Shown here: positions 1-8,642 of the stretch, piece by piece
Numbering within the stretch: position 1 is the first letter of the stretch
Layout: each line of letters starts with the position of its first letter
Program-made: the position numbers and the translations under genes
Notes under the pieces: generated by a model
Database searches by the model: none
What the model was told of the DNA's origin: nothing
What the model saw: only the letters and a program-made list of their open reading frames with translations
Origin: Parasedimentitalea psychrophila
Lineage (GTDB): Bacteria > Pseudomonadota > Alphaproteobacteria > Rhodobacterales > Rhodobacteraceae
DNA length: 64,000 nucleotides
Reading direction: 5' to 3'
Assembly: GCF_030285785.1 (NCBI RefSeq)
Contig: NZ_CP127247.1
Location: 3,247,501-3,311,500 of the forward strand

Positions 1-236
1 GTGTTCGGATCGTTTGCGTCCAGCAGCAACATATCGGACGCCTTTATCCGGCTGAAATGCATCTGGTTTGGGTTCATCAGGAACTGCGAGCCATCGTCAT
101 TCACCGCCAGGCTAAAGTGGTTGGCAACCGCTTCGTGCATATTGAGCCGCGCTGTCCAGCGAAAGGTGGCGGCCAGGTCAACGCGTTCGTTCCAATGGGC
201 TAGGTTGGGTTGCGTGGTTGCGGAAGGTGTTGACAT
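1..236 (-). CDS. Class II aldolase/adducin family protein (N-terminal part, gene runs off the window)
   Basis: Reading leftwards from an ATG at 236, the first 78 codons are open and look like the start of a class II aldolase/adducin domain protein: a segment FRWTARLNMHEAVANHFSLA followed by an FLMNP...HFS...KASDMLLLDA stretch, which matches the opening helix and strands of that fold. A GAGAGAG run lies a few bases before the ATG and can serve as ribosome binding site. Family members are zinc-dependent aldolases or epimerases, but the metal-binding histidines and the substrate cannot be judged because the rest lies outside the window. The plus-strand frame over the same bases looks like a shadow. 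Confidence 0.75.
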   Translation of the reverse strand, partial: MSTPSATTQPNLAHWNERVDLAATFRWTARLNMHEAVANHFSLAVNDDGSQFLMNPNQMHFSRIKASDMLLLDANDPN

Positions 237-520
237 CAAAGCTCTCTCTCTGTCCGGCATTCCCCAAATGGAACGCCCTGTGCCCAAGTTGAAACTGATG
301 GAGGCTTGGAGCAAGCGAATTAGGCAGCCAGGGTATTGTTTTTTCAACCATTGCATTTGATCTTTGAGGGCAGGCCAGTAGGCACCGCCTTGGGCTGGCG
401 TTCTTCCTCAATCTCACCGGCATCGCCTGGGTCGCCTTGGTTGGTCATGTCCGATCCGGGATCGTGATGTTTGACGCATTGACCTTGCCGACCGGGGCGA
501 ACAATTATGCGGCCATGAAC

Positions 521-3313
521 ATGTCTTTGAAAATAACCCGCCTGCCGCGCGCCTTTGATGTCGACCTGGGGGCTGAAGCCAAAGCATTGGTTCCTGCGCT
601 GGGCGGCGAAATGGCGGCCCTCATCAGTGGTGCGGCCGGGTCCAGTCCTTTTCTGAAAGAGCTGATAGGGCGCGAATCGGGCTGGCTGGACCAGGCATTG
701 GCAGACCCCGAGGCGGCGATGGCACAGGTGTTTGACGTCTGCCGGACTTTGCCGTTCGATCAGATAAAGCCGGGATTGCGGCAAGCCAAGCGGCGGGTTG
801 CGCTGCTGACGGCGCTGGCCGATCTCAGCGGTGGGTGGAGCCTGGAGCAGGTCACCCGGGTTTTGGCCGAGTTTGGCGCCTTGGCGGCGGATGTGGCGAT
901 CAAGGCCGAAATCGCGGCTTTGATCCGGCGCAACAAATTGCCGGGAATGACTGAAGACGACATCGCCACTGCGGGCGGGCTGAGTATTCTGGCCATGGGC
1001 AAGATGGGGGCGTATGAGCTGAACTACAGCTCTGATATCGACCTGATATGCCTGTTTGATGAAACCCGGTTTGACCCGGATGATTTCCAACAGGCCCGGC
1101 AGGGCATGGTGCGTGCCACCCGCAATATGTGCGCGACGCTTAGCGACAGAACGGCCGATGGCTATGTATTTCGCACCGACCTTCGGCTGCGCCCCGATCC
1201 TTCGGTCACCCCGGTTTGCCTGGCGATGGAGGCGGCGGAACGGTATTATGAAAGTCTGGGGCGCACCTGGGAACGCACCGCCTATATCAAAGCACGCGCC
1301 TGTGCCGGTGATATCGCGGCCGGAGAGCGGTTTCTCAAAACTCTGAAACCTTTTGTCTGGCGTCGCCATCTGGACTTTGCCGCCATTCAGGACGCCCATG
1401 AAATGCGGCTCCGAATTCGCGAGAACAAGGGGGTCGGTGGCCCGATCGAAGTTCCCGGTCATGATATGAAACTGGGCCGTGGCGGCATTCGCGAGATTGA
1501 GTTTTTCACCCAGACCCGGCAGTTGATCGCCGGCGGTCGCGACGAGAGCCTGCGCTTGCGGGGCACCGTCGAGGGGCTGGCCGCTTTGGCAAATCGTAAC
1601 TGGGTCCCCAGCGACGCTGCGGCAAAACTGACTGAACATTACCGCGCCCACCGCGAGGTCGAGCATCGCATCCAGATGATCCATGATGCGCAGACCCATC
1701 GGATGCCAAAAACCGAGGAAGGCCTGGCGCGGGTCGCCTGCCTGATGGATCTTGAACCGGCGGCTCTGATCCGTCAGGTCAAATCGAGGCTGACCGAGGT
1801 CCATGAGCTGACCGAAGACTTCTTTGCGCCGGACAGTGGAACCGGCGCTGTGCCTGTGCTGTCGCAGGAGTTGGACGGTGATATCATTGCGCGCTGGCCA
1901 ACCTATCCGGCGTTGCGGTCGGTGCGGGGCGCGCGGATTTTTGAACGCCTTAAGCCTGAACTGCTGGCCCGGTTGAGCAAAACCGCAAAACCATCTGAGG
2001 CGCTGATGGCGCTGGATGGATTTCTGGCTGGCTTGCCTGCCGGGGTGCAACTGTTTTCCCTGCTCGAGGCCAATCCGCAACTGATTGATCTACTGGTGGA
2101 TATTGCCGGTACATCGCCGGCGCTGGCCAGTCACCTGTCGCGCAATTCGGGGGTGTTTGACGCGGTGATTGGCGGCTCTTTCTTTGATGACTGGCCGGGC
2201 ACGGCAAGCTTGCAGGCCGATCTGGCCTCCAGGCTGGCGCAAGAGATGGATTATGAGGCGCGGCTGGACGGTGCGCGGCGCTGGTGCAAGGAATGGCATT
2301 TTCGCATTGGTGTGCATTTTTTACGTGGCCTGACCAACGCCCAGGAGGCCGGCGTGCAATATGCGCAACTGGCCGAGGCGGTGATCGCTGCCTTATGCCC
2401 TGTGGTGATCGCTCAGTTTGGAACCAAGCACGGCCCGCCCCCGGGGCGCGGCGCTGCGGTATTGGCGATGGGATCGCTGGGCTCTGAGAGGATCAATGCG
2501 CAATCCGATCTGGACATTATTGTGATTTATGACCCGCTGGACGAGGACATGTCACAGGGCAAGCGACCACTGGCCACACGTCCCTATTATGCGCGTCTGA
2601 CCCAGGCTTTGATTACTGCACTGACCGCGCCGATGGCGCAGGGGCGTTTGTACGAGGTCGACATGCGGTTGCGACCTTCGGGATCAAAGGGGCCGGTGGC
2701 AACCAGCTGGTCCAGTTTCACCCATTATCAACAGAATGAGGCCTGGGTTTGGGAACATCTGGCCCTGACCCGCGCCCGGGTGGTGGCTGGGTCGGCGGAA
2801 TTGGCCCAGGATATCGAGGCGTTTCGCACCGAGGTTCTGACTGCCCCGCGCGACCGGCTCAAAATCCTGAGCGAGATGGCACAGATGCGGGTGCGGCTGG
2901 CGGCGGCAAAAACACCAGAGGGCGTTTGGGATGCCAAGGTTGGTGGCGGCCGGATGATGGATGTCGAGCTGACATCGCAAGTTGGTGCCTTGCTGGAAGG
3001 CAGCACAGCACAGAAAGTTGGGGCGGGTTTGCAGGCAACCGTCGCAAGTGGCTGGCTGGATGTCGCGGAGGCGACATATTTGCACAGTAGCTATGATTTA
3101 TTCTGGTCCGTACAGACCGCCGCAAGGCTGTTGTCCAGCACCGGGATAGAGATTGATAATCTGGGCGAGGGCGGTGCACAGTTTTTGTGCCGCAGCACCG
3201 GATTTGACCGTCTGGCGGACCTGCAGGATGATTTGGAACAAAGGTATGAGGCCTGCAATACACTGATTGCAAAGGCCCTGAAACGAGAAGGTGCAGATCG
3301 TGGCCAGGATTGA
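521..3313 (+). CDS. glnE: Bifunctional glutamine synthetase adenylyltransferase/deadenylase
   Basis: GlnE attaches AMP to glutamine synthetase and removes it, tuning ammonia assimilation to PII signals. Two nucleotidyltransferase domains are visible: the first (deadenylating half) has MGKMGAYELNYSSDIDLI near residues 157-175, the second (adenylylating half) has MGSLGSERINAQSDLDIIV near 646-666, each with the metal-binding SDxD. Length, about 930 residues, is normal for the family. The frame is open back to 437, but no start has a good ribosome binding site; I chose the ATG at 521 because family-like sequence (SLKITRLPRAFD) begins there, and 515 or 470 remain possible. The 3' end overlaps the next small gene. 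Bases 237-520 before it hold no evident gene. Confidence 0.95.
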   Translation: MSLKITRLPRAFDVDLGAEAKALVPALGGEMAALISGAAGSSPFLKELIGRESGWLDQALADPEAAMAQVFDVCRTLPFDQIKPGLRQAKRRVALLTALADLSGGWSLEQVTRVLAEFGALAADVAIKAEIAALIRRNKLPGMTEDDIATAGGLSILAMGKMGAYELNYSSDIDLICLFDETRFDPDDFQQARQGMVRATRNMCATLSDRTADGYVFRTDLRLRPDPSVTPVCLAMEAAERYYESLGRTWERTAYIKARACAGDIAAGERFLKTLKPFVWRRHLDFAAIQDAHEMRLRIRENKGVGGPIEVPGHDMKLGRGGIREIEFFTQTRQLIAGGRDESLRLRGTVEGLAALANRNWVPSDAAAKLTEHYRAHREVEHRIQMIHDAQTHRMPKTEEGLARVACLMDLEPAALIRQVKSRLTEVHELTEDFFAPDSGTGAVPVLSQELDGDIIARWPTYPALRSVRGARIFERLKPELLARLSKTAKPSEALMALDGFLAGLPAGVQLFSLLEANPQLIDLLVDIAGTSPALASHLSRNSGVFDAVIGGSFFDDWPGTASLQADLASRLAQEMDYEARLDGARRWCKEWHFRIGVHFLRGLTNAQEAGVQYAQLAEAVIAALCPVVIAQFGTKHGPPPGRGAAVLAMGSLGSERINAQSDLDIIVIYDPLDEDMSQGKRPLATRPYYARLTQALITALTAPMAQGRLYEVDMRLRPSGSKGPVATSWSSFTHYQQNEAWVWEHLALTRARVVAGSAELAQDIEAFRTEVLTAPRDRLKILSEMAQMRVRLAAAKTPEGVWDAKVGGGRMMDVELTSQVGALLEGSTAQKVGAGLQATVASGWLDVAEATYLHSSYDLFWSVQTAARLLSSTGIEIDNLGEGGAQFLCRSTGFDRLADLQDDLEQRYEACNTLIAKALKREGADRGQD

Positions 3314-3569
3314 ATTGGACCCAAAGTCTTTGATGTTTGAGGCTTATCACATCGACGGAATAAAGTCGGCCGAGTGTCGCAGCATCTTTCTTGACTGGGC
3401 CTTGAGCCTGCCAGGCGGCCAGGACAGTGCCACGGCGATCCAGGTCATCCTGGATATGTATGGCGCTGCGAACCCGGATCACCCGATGAGTGTGGTGTTG
3501 CAGCAGGGGCTGGAGGCTGTGGTCAATCCCAAGCGCCGTGGCGGTTGGCGCGGGCGCAAGCGGGACTGA
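3300..3569 (+). CDS. Conserved hypothetical protein, 89 residues
   Basis: This small acidic-to-basic protein starts inside the last codons of glnE (14-base overlap), so it is probably translationally coupled to it. I chose GTG 3300 because GAGAAG at 3284-3289 sits at a good distance; GTG 3291 is the alternative. The body (helical, with WALSLPGGQDSATAIQVILD) is followed by a basic tail KRRGGWRGRKRD that could contact nucleic acid, which is inference only. I do not recognise the family. A strong hairpin follows 16 bases after the stop codon. Confidence 0.7.
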   Translation: MARIELDPKSLMFEAYHIDGIKSAECRSIFLDWALSLPGGQDSATAIQVILDMYGAANPDHPMSVVLQQGLEAVVNPKRRGGWRGRKRD

Positions 3570-3585
3570 TGGCCCCCGCGAAACC

Positions 3586-3625
3586 CGGCAGCCGCCTGTT
3601 AACAAATGTAAACAGGCGGCTGCCG
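3586..3625 (+). terminator. Strong hairpin after glnE and the small downstream gene
   Basis: A perfect 15-bp inverted repeat, arms CGGCAGCCGCCTGTT (3586-3600) and its complement (3611-3625), encloses a 10-base loop. It lies just after the last gene of the glnE unit, which fits transcription termination, but no T-run follows, so it may be a Rho-assisted or mRNA 3'-end-stabilising structure. Confidence 0.6.
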
Positions 3626-3785
3626 AACCCCCTTAATTTAACAGCGATGGGGTGGGGGCCGCGTCAATATTCATTAACATATCGCGAAATTGAGCTAAAT
3701 TTGCCTAAATGCTGCCGCGTTTGGGCGCGACCTTGCAGAGGACCTCTCAGACCGGGACATTCCGGTCGCCGCAAGGAGCAACCCG

Positions 3786-4553
3786 ATGACTATCCTTCGT
3801 AAACTGATGCTGCTCACTCTTGGATTGACCGTTTCGGCCTGTGCCTCGGTGGAGGTGCCAACACGTAACGCGCCGTTTGAAGCCCTTCCCGATGGGCAGG
3901 TGAGCACGCCACAGGGATATGAGATCCGCGAGCAGACCGCGCCGCTGTGGAAGCCCACAGGGGGGAGGCCAGCGGTCACCGACGTGACCCCTGTTGTTGC
4001 GGTGGTTTCTTTTGGCGGCGCTGAATTTGCGGCGCGGCAGGTGCCTGTGCAAGTGACTTCGGTGCAGGTCCGCGTGCCCCGCGCGTTAAAGGTCTCCGAG
4101 GCCAATCGCTATCTTCCACATGGTGATATTGTCTGGCGTGAAGATCCACTTGGCGACCGCTACGCCCAGGTGCAAACAATTGTGCAGAGTGCAATGGACC
4201 GCGGCGTTGCCGGGCTTGACGGACCGGTGCCAGTGGTTGTGGACATAGAGATCACAAAGTTCCATGCTTTAACCGAAAAGGCCCGTTATACCACTGGTGG
4301 CCGCCATGGGATCTCATTTGAGATGGCTGTGAGACATGCGGAAACCGGCGCATTGCTGTTGCCCCTGCGCAGCGTCCGGGCAGACCTCAACGCCTTTGGC
4401 GGCCAGCAAGCCCTGGTCGCGATGGCCTCTGGCCAGACCCAAAAAGTGCGGATCACCGAGCATCTGGCAGCCGTGATTCGGCGCGAGCTGACCAAGCCCG
4501 AGGGCTACCAAAACGCCAGCGCAGAGTTTGTTCAGATGCTCTACAACTTCTAG
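3786..4553 (+). CDS. Predicted outer-membrane or periplasmic lipoprotein (DUF6778-like)
   Basis: The 255-residue product begins with a lipoprotein signal: basic N-region, hydrophobic core LMLLTLGLTV and lipobox VSAC, with Cys19 as the likely lipidated residue. The rest is a soluble alpha/beta domain without motifs I can assign; from memory proteins of this kind in Rhodobacteraceae carry the label DUF6778, which I cannot check. AAGGAG at 3774-3779 gives a clear ribosome binding site for the ATG at 3786. It stands alone between two transcription units in the same direction. Confidence 0.8.
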   Translation: MTILRKLMLLTLGLTVSACASVEVPTRNAPFEALPDGQVSTPQGYEIREQTAPLWKPTGGRPAVTDVTPVVAVVSFGGAEFAARQVPVQVTSVQVRVPRALKVSEANRYLPHGDIVWREDPLGDRYAQVQTIVQSAMDRGVAGLDGPVPVVVDIEITKFHALTEKARYTTGGRHGISFEMAVRHAETGALLLPLRSVRADLNAFGGQQALVAMASGQTQKVRITEHLAAVIRRELTKPEGYQNASAEFVQMLYNF

Positions 4554-4605
4554 CGCCCCCCATTGGGGCCTTTCCCTGAACCAGTGATACCGCTAAGAGG
4601 AGGCC

Positions 4606-5820
4606 ATGACAGCCTCCTCTTCTGCGTCCCAGCGCGCCCGCGTCCGTATGAAACCCAAATCCAATGCCCGCGCCATCCGGCACGGGTTTCCTTGGGTCTT
4701 TGCCAACGAGCTGGTCACTGACCGGCGCACCCGTAAGTTGGTCCCTGGTGCCCTGGCGGTGCTAGAGGACGAGGTGCAGACCCCGATGGGGCTGGTGACG
4801 GTGAACCCCGACAGCAAAATCATCGCCCGGATGCTGGACCGCAACCCCGATGCTGAGCTGAATCTGGCTTGGTTCGAAGCCCGCCTGACCCGTGCGCTGC
4901 AAATGCGCGAACAACTGTTCGACGCGCCGTTCTATCGCCTGGTCCATGCTGAATCCGACGGGCTGCCCGGTGTGGTGATCGACCGCTTTGGCTCGGCCTG
5001 CGTGCTGCAACCCAACGCCGCCTGGGCCGAGGCCCATCTGGAGCTGCTGACGCAGGCGCTGATCAATGTTACCGGCGTTGAGGTGGTGCTGAAAAATGCC
5101 GCCGGCCGCACCCGCAGCCTTGAGGGGCTGGATGATGTGAATATGGTGCTGCACGGCACCGCCCCCGAGGCTCCGGTTGTGGTGCAGATGAACGGCGCCA
5201 GCTATATGGCGGATCTCACCGGCGGTCAGAAAACCGGCCTGTTCTACGACCAGCGACCCAACCATGCCTTTGCCGCGCGACTGGCGTCGCCCGGTGCGCG
5301 GGTGCTGGATGTGTTTTCCCATGTTGGCGGCTTTGGTCTGGCGATGCTGGCCGCGGGTGCCGGTTCGGCGCTCTGTGTCGACGGCTCGGCCCCGGCTCTG
5401 GCGCTGGCTGAACAGGGCGCTGCCGCCAGTGGTTTGGGCGACCAGCTCACCACCCGTCAGGGCGATGCCTTCGACACGCTGGCCGCTCTGGCCACCGAGG
5501 GTGAGATGTTCGACGTGGTGATCTGTGATCCGCCCTCATTTGCGCCATCAAAACCGACGCTAGAGGCGGGCCTGCGCGCCTATGAACGCATCGCCAAACT
5601 GGCGGCACCGCTGGTCAAACCCGGCGGCTACCTTGGCCTGTGTTCCTGCAGCCATGCCGCCGACCTCAGCAAATTCCGCGGCGCATCGGCACGGGGCATC
5701 GGCCGCGCCGGTCGCTCGGCACAACTGATCCGCACCGGTTTTGCCGGACCGGATCATCCGCAATTGCCACAATTGGCCGAAAGCGGTTATCTGAAATCCG
5801 TGTTCTTCCGGCTCGACTAA
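4606..5820 (+). CDS. RlmI-type class I SAM-dependent RNA methyltransferase (RSP_2647-like)
   Basis: Layout matches the RlmI/YccW type: an N-terminal PUA-like region (RHGFPWVFANEL near residues 25-37), a central linker, then a Rossmann methyltransferase domain with SAM-binding motif VLDVFSHVGGFG near residue 232 and the substrate/catalytic motif DPPSFAPSK near 307, followed by CSCSH. Such enzymes methylate cytosine C5 in 23S rRNA; the exact target base here is not provable. It is followed 11 bases later by a PIN-domain gene, a pairing I recall as conserved in Rhodobacteraceae (RSP_2647/RSP_2648 families), which suggests linked RNA modification and RNA cleavage roles. Confidence 0.85.
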   Translation: MTASSSASQRARVRMKPKSNARAIRHGFPWVFANELVTDRRTRKLVPGALAVLEDEVQTPMGLVTVNPDSKIIARMLDRNPDAELNLAWFEARLTRALQMREQLFDAPFYRLVHAESDGLPGVVIDRFGSACVLQPNAAWAEAHLELLTQALINVTGVEVVLKNAAGRTRSLEGLDDVNMVLHGTAPEAPVVVQMNGASYMADLTGGQKTGLFYDQRPNHAFAARLASPGARVLDVFSHVGGFGLAMLAAGAGSALCVDGSAPALALAEQGAAASGLGDQLTTRQGDAFDTLAALATEGEMFDVVICDPPSFAPSKPTLEAGLRAYERIAKLAAPLVKPGGYLGLCSCSHAADLSKFRGASARGIGRAGRSAQLIRTGFAGPDHPQLPQLAESGYLKSVFFRLD

Positions 5821-5831
5821 GATAGGGCCCG

Positions 5832-6374
5832 GTGAAACTGCTGCTGGATACCTGTGTGCTTTACCCCACGGTGATGCGCGAGATGCTGTTGGGCGCGGCC
5901 CGGCTGGGGCATTTCGTGCCGCTGTGGTCGACCCGGATCTTGGGCGAGTGGGAGCGCGCAGCGGTGAAGCTGGGCCCCGCAGGCGCAGCGCAGGCCAGCG
6001 CCGAGATTGTCCTGATCCGGGCCAACTGGCCACAGGCGGAACTGCCCCCGGCGCCGGGGTTAGAGTCCCGCCTGTGGCTGCCGGACGCTGGGGATATTCA
6101 CGTGCTGGCAGTGGCAATCTCGGGCTCGGCGGATGCCATTGTGACGATGAACAACAAGGACTTCCCGCGCAATATTCTGGCCGACGAAGGTTTGAAGCGT
6201 CTTGGCCCCGACGCGCTGCTCTATGACCTATGGTTGAACGATAACAGCGGGCTAGAGCAATTGGGCCAGCGCGTGTTGGCAGTGGCAAATCGCCTGTCTG
6301 GCCAGAAATGGCAGATCCGCCCCTTGTTGAAAAAGGCCCGGTTGCCGCGCCTGGCCAAAGCACTGGCCGGCTAA
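5832..6374 (+). CDS. PIN-domain protein (RSP_2648-like putative RNase)
   Basis: The 180-residue protein opens with LLLDTCVLYP, placing the first PIN-domain acidic residue at Asp6, and has later acidic positions (GDIHVLAVAI; DAIVTMNNKDF) that fit the metal-binding quartet of PIN ribonucleases. The start is GTG at 5832, 11 bases after the methyltransferase stop, so the two genes are probably one unit. There is no antitoxin-sized gene next to it, so a VapBC toxin-antitoxin role is not supported; an RNA-processing role alongside the methyltransferase is more likely, by inference. Confidence 0.8.
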   Translation: MKLLLDTCVLYPTVMREMLLGAARLGHFVPLWSTRILGEWERAAVKLGPAGAAQASAEIVLIRANWPQAELPPAPGLESRLWLPDAGDIHVLAVAISGSADAIVTMNNKDFPRNILADEGLKRLGPDALLYDLWLNDNSGLEQLGQRVLAVANRLSGQKWQIRPLLKKARLPRLAKALAG

Positions 6375-6384
6375 AAAATCCGCT

Positions 6385-6450
6385 GGCTTCATCTGGCCAA
6401 AAATATCCCAGGGGTGAATTGGCCGTATGGCCAAGAGGGGGCAGCGCCCC
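6385..6450. repeat. Interspersed 66-bp intergenic repeat, copy 1
   Basis: This 66-bp block matches the reverse complement of 39312-39376 with one substitution and one single-base indel. It contains two small palindromes, GGCCGTATGGCC (6421-6432) and GGGGCAGCGCCCC (6438-6450). It sits in a convergent gap between the PIN-domain gene and the M48 protease, so it may act as a bidirectional 3'-end structure. Such dispersed intergenic palindromic blocks are common in bacteria; this one has no coding potential. Confidence 0.85.
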
Positions 6451-6472
6451 CAATTATCTCTCGCTGATGTCC

Positions 6473-7159
6473 CTAGGACCGGGTCCACTTTCCCTGCAAC
6501 CGATCCAAGGCCTCTATCCGGTCCTCGGTTTTTGGATGGCTCATCAGCCAGGCGGGGGCCATGCCGGCGCGGCTTTGCGTCAAAGCTTCCAGCTTGCGAA
6601 ACAGGGTCTTTTGCGGCTCAACCCCGATCCCCGACTTGATCAGCAGCGCCGCTGCATATTCATCCGCCTCATATTCATCGCCGCGCGACAGCCGGGCTGC
6701 AATCAGGGTTGTCAGCATGCCGGCAATCCAGGGGCCAATAAAGGGGATGTAGCGACCCAGAACCATCATCAGCGCCGTGCGCAGGGCGTTCTGGCCCGAA
6801 AAATCGATCATGCGTCGCTTGGCATGCCCCAGAGCCACATGGCCCAGCTCATGGGCAATCACCGATGCCAGCTCCTCGGCGCTGACCTCACCGTTCTGAT
6901 ATTTGCGATAAAATCCGCGGGTGATGAAAATCCGGCCATCCGGTGCGGCCAGCCCGTTGACCGGGTCAATCTCGTAGATAAACACCGGAATGCGCGAAAT
7001 CTCCAGCGCGGCGGCCATTCGGTCTGTCAGCGCTTTCATTTTACGGTCGGCCAGTTCGGTCGATTTTGCATCCAAATCCTTATGGGTGCGCCAGATTGAT
7101 ATCCGGTACATGACAAGGCCATAGGCAATGGCCAGTAGAATTGGGGCAAGACGCAACAT
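6473..7159 (-). CDS. M48 family membrane-associated metallopeptidase
   Basis: An N-terminal hydrophobic segment (residues 1-20) anchors the protein, followed by a peptidase domain with the zinc motif HELGH at 103-107 and a downstream glutamate in RGDEYEADEYAA, the usual M48 third ligand. A second hydrophobic stretch near 130-155 may be another membrane segment, as in HtpX-type enzymes. At 228 residues it is shorter than HtpX (about 290), so it is better described as an M48/Oma1-like protease. Substrates are unknown; quality control of membrane proteins is the usual role of the family. Confidence 0.85.
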   Translation of the reverse strand: MLRLAPILLAIAYGLVMYRISIWRTHKDLDAKSTELADRKMKALTDRMAAALEISRIPVFIYEIDPVNGLAAPDGRIFITRGFYRKYQNGEVSAEELASVIAHELGHVALGHAKRRMIDFSGQNALRTALMMVLGRYIPFIGPWIAGMLTTLIAARLSRGDEYEADEYAAALLIKSGIGVEPQKTLFRKLEALTQSRAGMAPAWLMSHPKTEDRIEALDRLQGKWTRS

Positions 7160-7282
7160 GGCTTAGATATGGGCTGTGGCCGCGCGTTGAACAAGAGAGA
7201 AAGACGCAGAGGTGATGCTGGGGGCGCCAAATATCTATCAACGGGTAGATCTAAGACCCTGCCGAGATCCTGGCATCGCGGG

Positions 7283-8467
7283 TCAGCGGGTCAGTTCTTT
7301 CATGCCCTTTTCCAGCCCTGACAGGGTCATCGGCACCATTTGGTCGGCAAAGATCTCGCGCATCATTTTGATCGAATGGGTGTGATCCCAATATTTCTCG
7401 GGCAGCGGATTGATCCACAGGTTGGAGGACCAGCGGTCGCGTGCGCGCTGTAGCCAGACCTGACCGGCCTCGGGGTTCCAGTGTTCATTGGCGCCGCCGG
7501 GATAGGCGATTTCATATGGGCTCATCGAGGCATCGCCGACAAAAATGCATTTGTAGTCTGGGCCATAGGTGCGCAGCACCTCGTGGGTCGGGATCTGCGC
7601 ATCCCAGCGCCGGGCATTATCGCGCCAGACACCTTCATACAGGCAATTGTGGAAATAGTAGTATTCCAGATGCTTGAACTCGCTACGCGCGGCGGAAAAC
7701 AACTCTTCCACCACCTTGATATGCGGATCCATCGAGCCACCTACGTCCAGGAACAGCAGCACTTTGACAGCGTTGTGGCGCTCGGGGCGGGTCTTGACGT
7801 CCAGGTACCCATGTTCAGCGGTGGAGCGAATGGTATTGTCGAGATCCAGCTCTTCATGGGCGCCCTGACGCACCCAGCGCCGCAGGCGTTTCAGCGCCAC
7901 CTTGATGTTGCGGGTGCCCAGTTCGACGTCGCCGTCCAGATTTCTGAATTCGCGTTTGTCCCAGACCTTGACCGCGCGTTGGTGGCGGCTTTCTTTCTGG
8001 CCGATGCGCACGCCCTCGGGGTTGTAGCCATAGGCGCCAAAGGGAGAGGTTCCGGCGGTGCCGACCCACTTGCTGCCGCCCTGATGGCGTCCTTCTTGTT
8101 CTTTAAGGCGCTGTTTCAGGGTTTCCATCAGCTTGTCAAAGCCACCCAGCGCCTCGATCTCGGCGCGCTCTTCCTCTGACATGTGTTTCTCCGCCATTTT
8201 GCGGAGCCACTCTTCGGGGATGTCGACAGCATCCATCACGGCCTGCGCCGGGATCGCCTCTAGCCCTTTAAACGTGGCGGAAAAGGCGCGGTCGAACTTG
8301 TCGATATTGCGCTCATCCTTGACCATGGATGCGCGGGCCAGGAAATAGAAGGCTTCGACGTCATAGGTGGCAAGGCCAGCCTTCAGGCATTCGAGAAACG
8401 TAAGGTATTCGCGCAGGGATACCGGCACTGATGCGTTGCGAAGGTTCTCAAAGAATGGCTGGAACAT
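7283..8467 (-). CDS. CoxE-like VWA-domain protein
   Basis: The C-terminal half carries a von Willebrand A fold with LLFLDVGGSMD near residue 240; the metal-binding motif reads DVGGS where the canonical form is DxSxS, so the first serine is replaced. The N-terminal half is helical and charged. VWA proteins of this group work with MoxR AAA+ ATPases to assemble or remodel protein complexes. Here the MoxR gene lies upstream in the same strand run (11387-10548), separated by three tightly packed genes. The gene starts 4 bases after the stop of the 55-residue membrane protein, so it is the last gene of that operon. Bases 7160-7282 show no gene. Confidence 0.88.
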   Translation of the reverse strand: MFQPFFENLRNASVPVSLREYLTFLECLKAGLATYDVEAFYFLARASMVKDERNIDKFDRAFSATFKGLEAIPAQAVMDAVDIPEEWLRKMAEKHMSEEERAEIEALGGFDKLMETLKQRLKEQEGRHQGGSKWVGTAGTSPFGAYGYNPEGVRIGQKESRHQRAVKVWDKREFRNLDGDVELGTRNIKVALKRLRRWVRQGAHEELDLDNTIRSTAEHGYLDVKTRPERHNAVKVLLFLDVGGSMDPHIKVVEELFSAARSEFKHLEYYYFHNCLYEGVWRDNARRWDAQIPTHEVLRTYGPDYKCIFVGDASMSPYEIAYPGGANEHWNPEAGQVWLQRARDRWSSNLWINPLPEKYWDHTHSIKMMREIFADQMVPMTLSGLEKGMKELTR

Positions 8468-8471
8468 GACC

Positions 8472-8639
8472 TCAGACCGCCAAACGATGCACCATCAGGG
8501 TCAGCAGCATACCGGCCAGGCCCAAAATGATACCATAGGCCGCAGCATATTGAAGAATGTCTCCAAGACCTCCGCCACGCTTTCGGGCCTTGTAGCCGCC
8601 CAGCAGGGCCCCAATAACCAAACCGCCAATTACGATCAT
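8472..8639 (-). CDS. Small membrane protein, 55 residues
   Basis: Translating leftwards from ATG 8639 gives a 55-residue protein with an N-terminal hydrophobic segment (IVIGGLVIGALLGGY), a very basic turn KARKRGGG, and a second hydrophobic segment (YGIILGLAGMLLTLMV). Two transmembrane helices with a positively charged cytoplasmic loop are predicted. The gene sits 3 bases after the DUF2927 gene and 4 bases before the CoxE-like gene, so the spacing strongly supports that it is translated. I do not recognise the family; it may anchor the MoxR/VWA machinery to the membrane, which is inference. Confidence 0.75.
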   Translation of the reverse strand: MIVIGGLVIGALLGGYKARKRGGGLGDILQYAAAYGIILGLAGMLLTLMVHRLAV

Positions 8640-8642
8640 TTT

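Noticed and set aside
344-2080. 578-residue minus-strand open frame opposite glnE
   Set aside because: It mirrors the glnE coding frame, has no protein-family features and is rich in Arg/Gln/Pro as antisense shadows in GC-rich DNA are.
5832-6374. VapC toxin of a toxin-antitoxin pair
   Set aside because: No antitoxin-sized gene is adjacent on either side.
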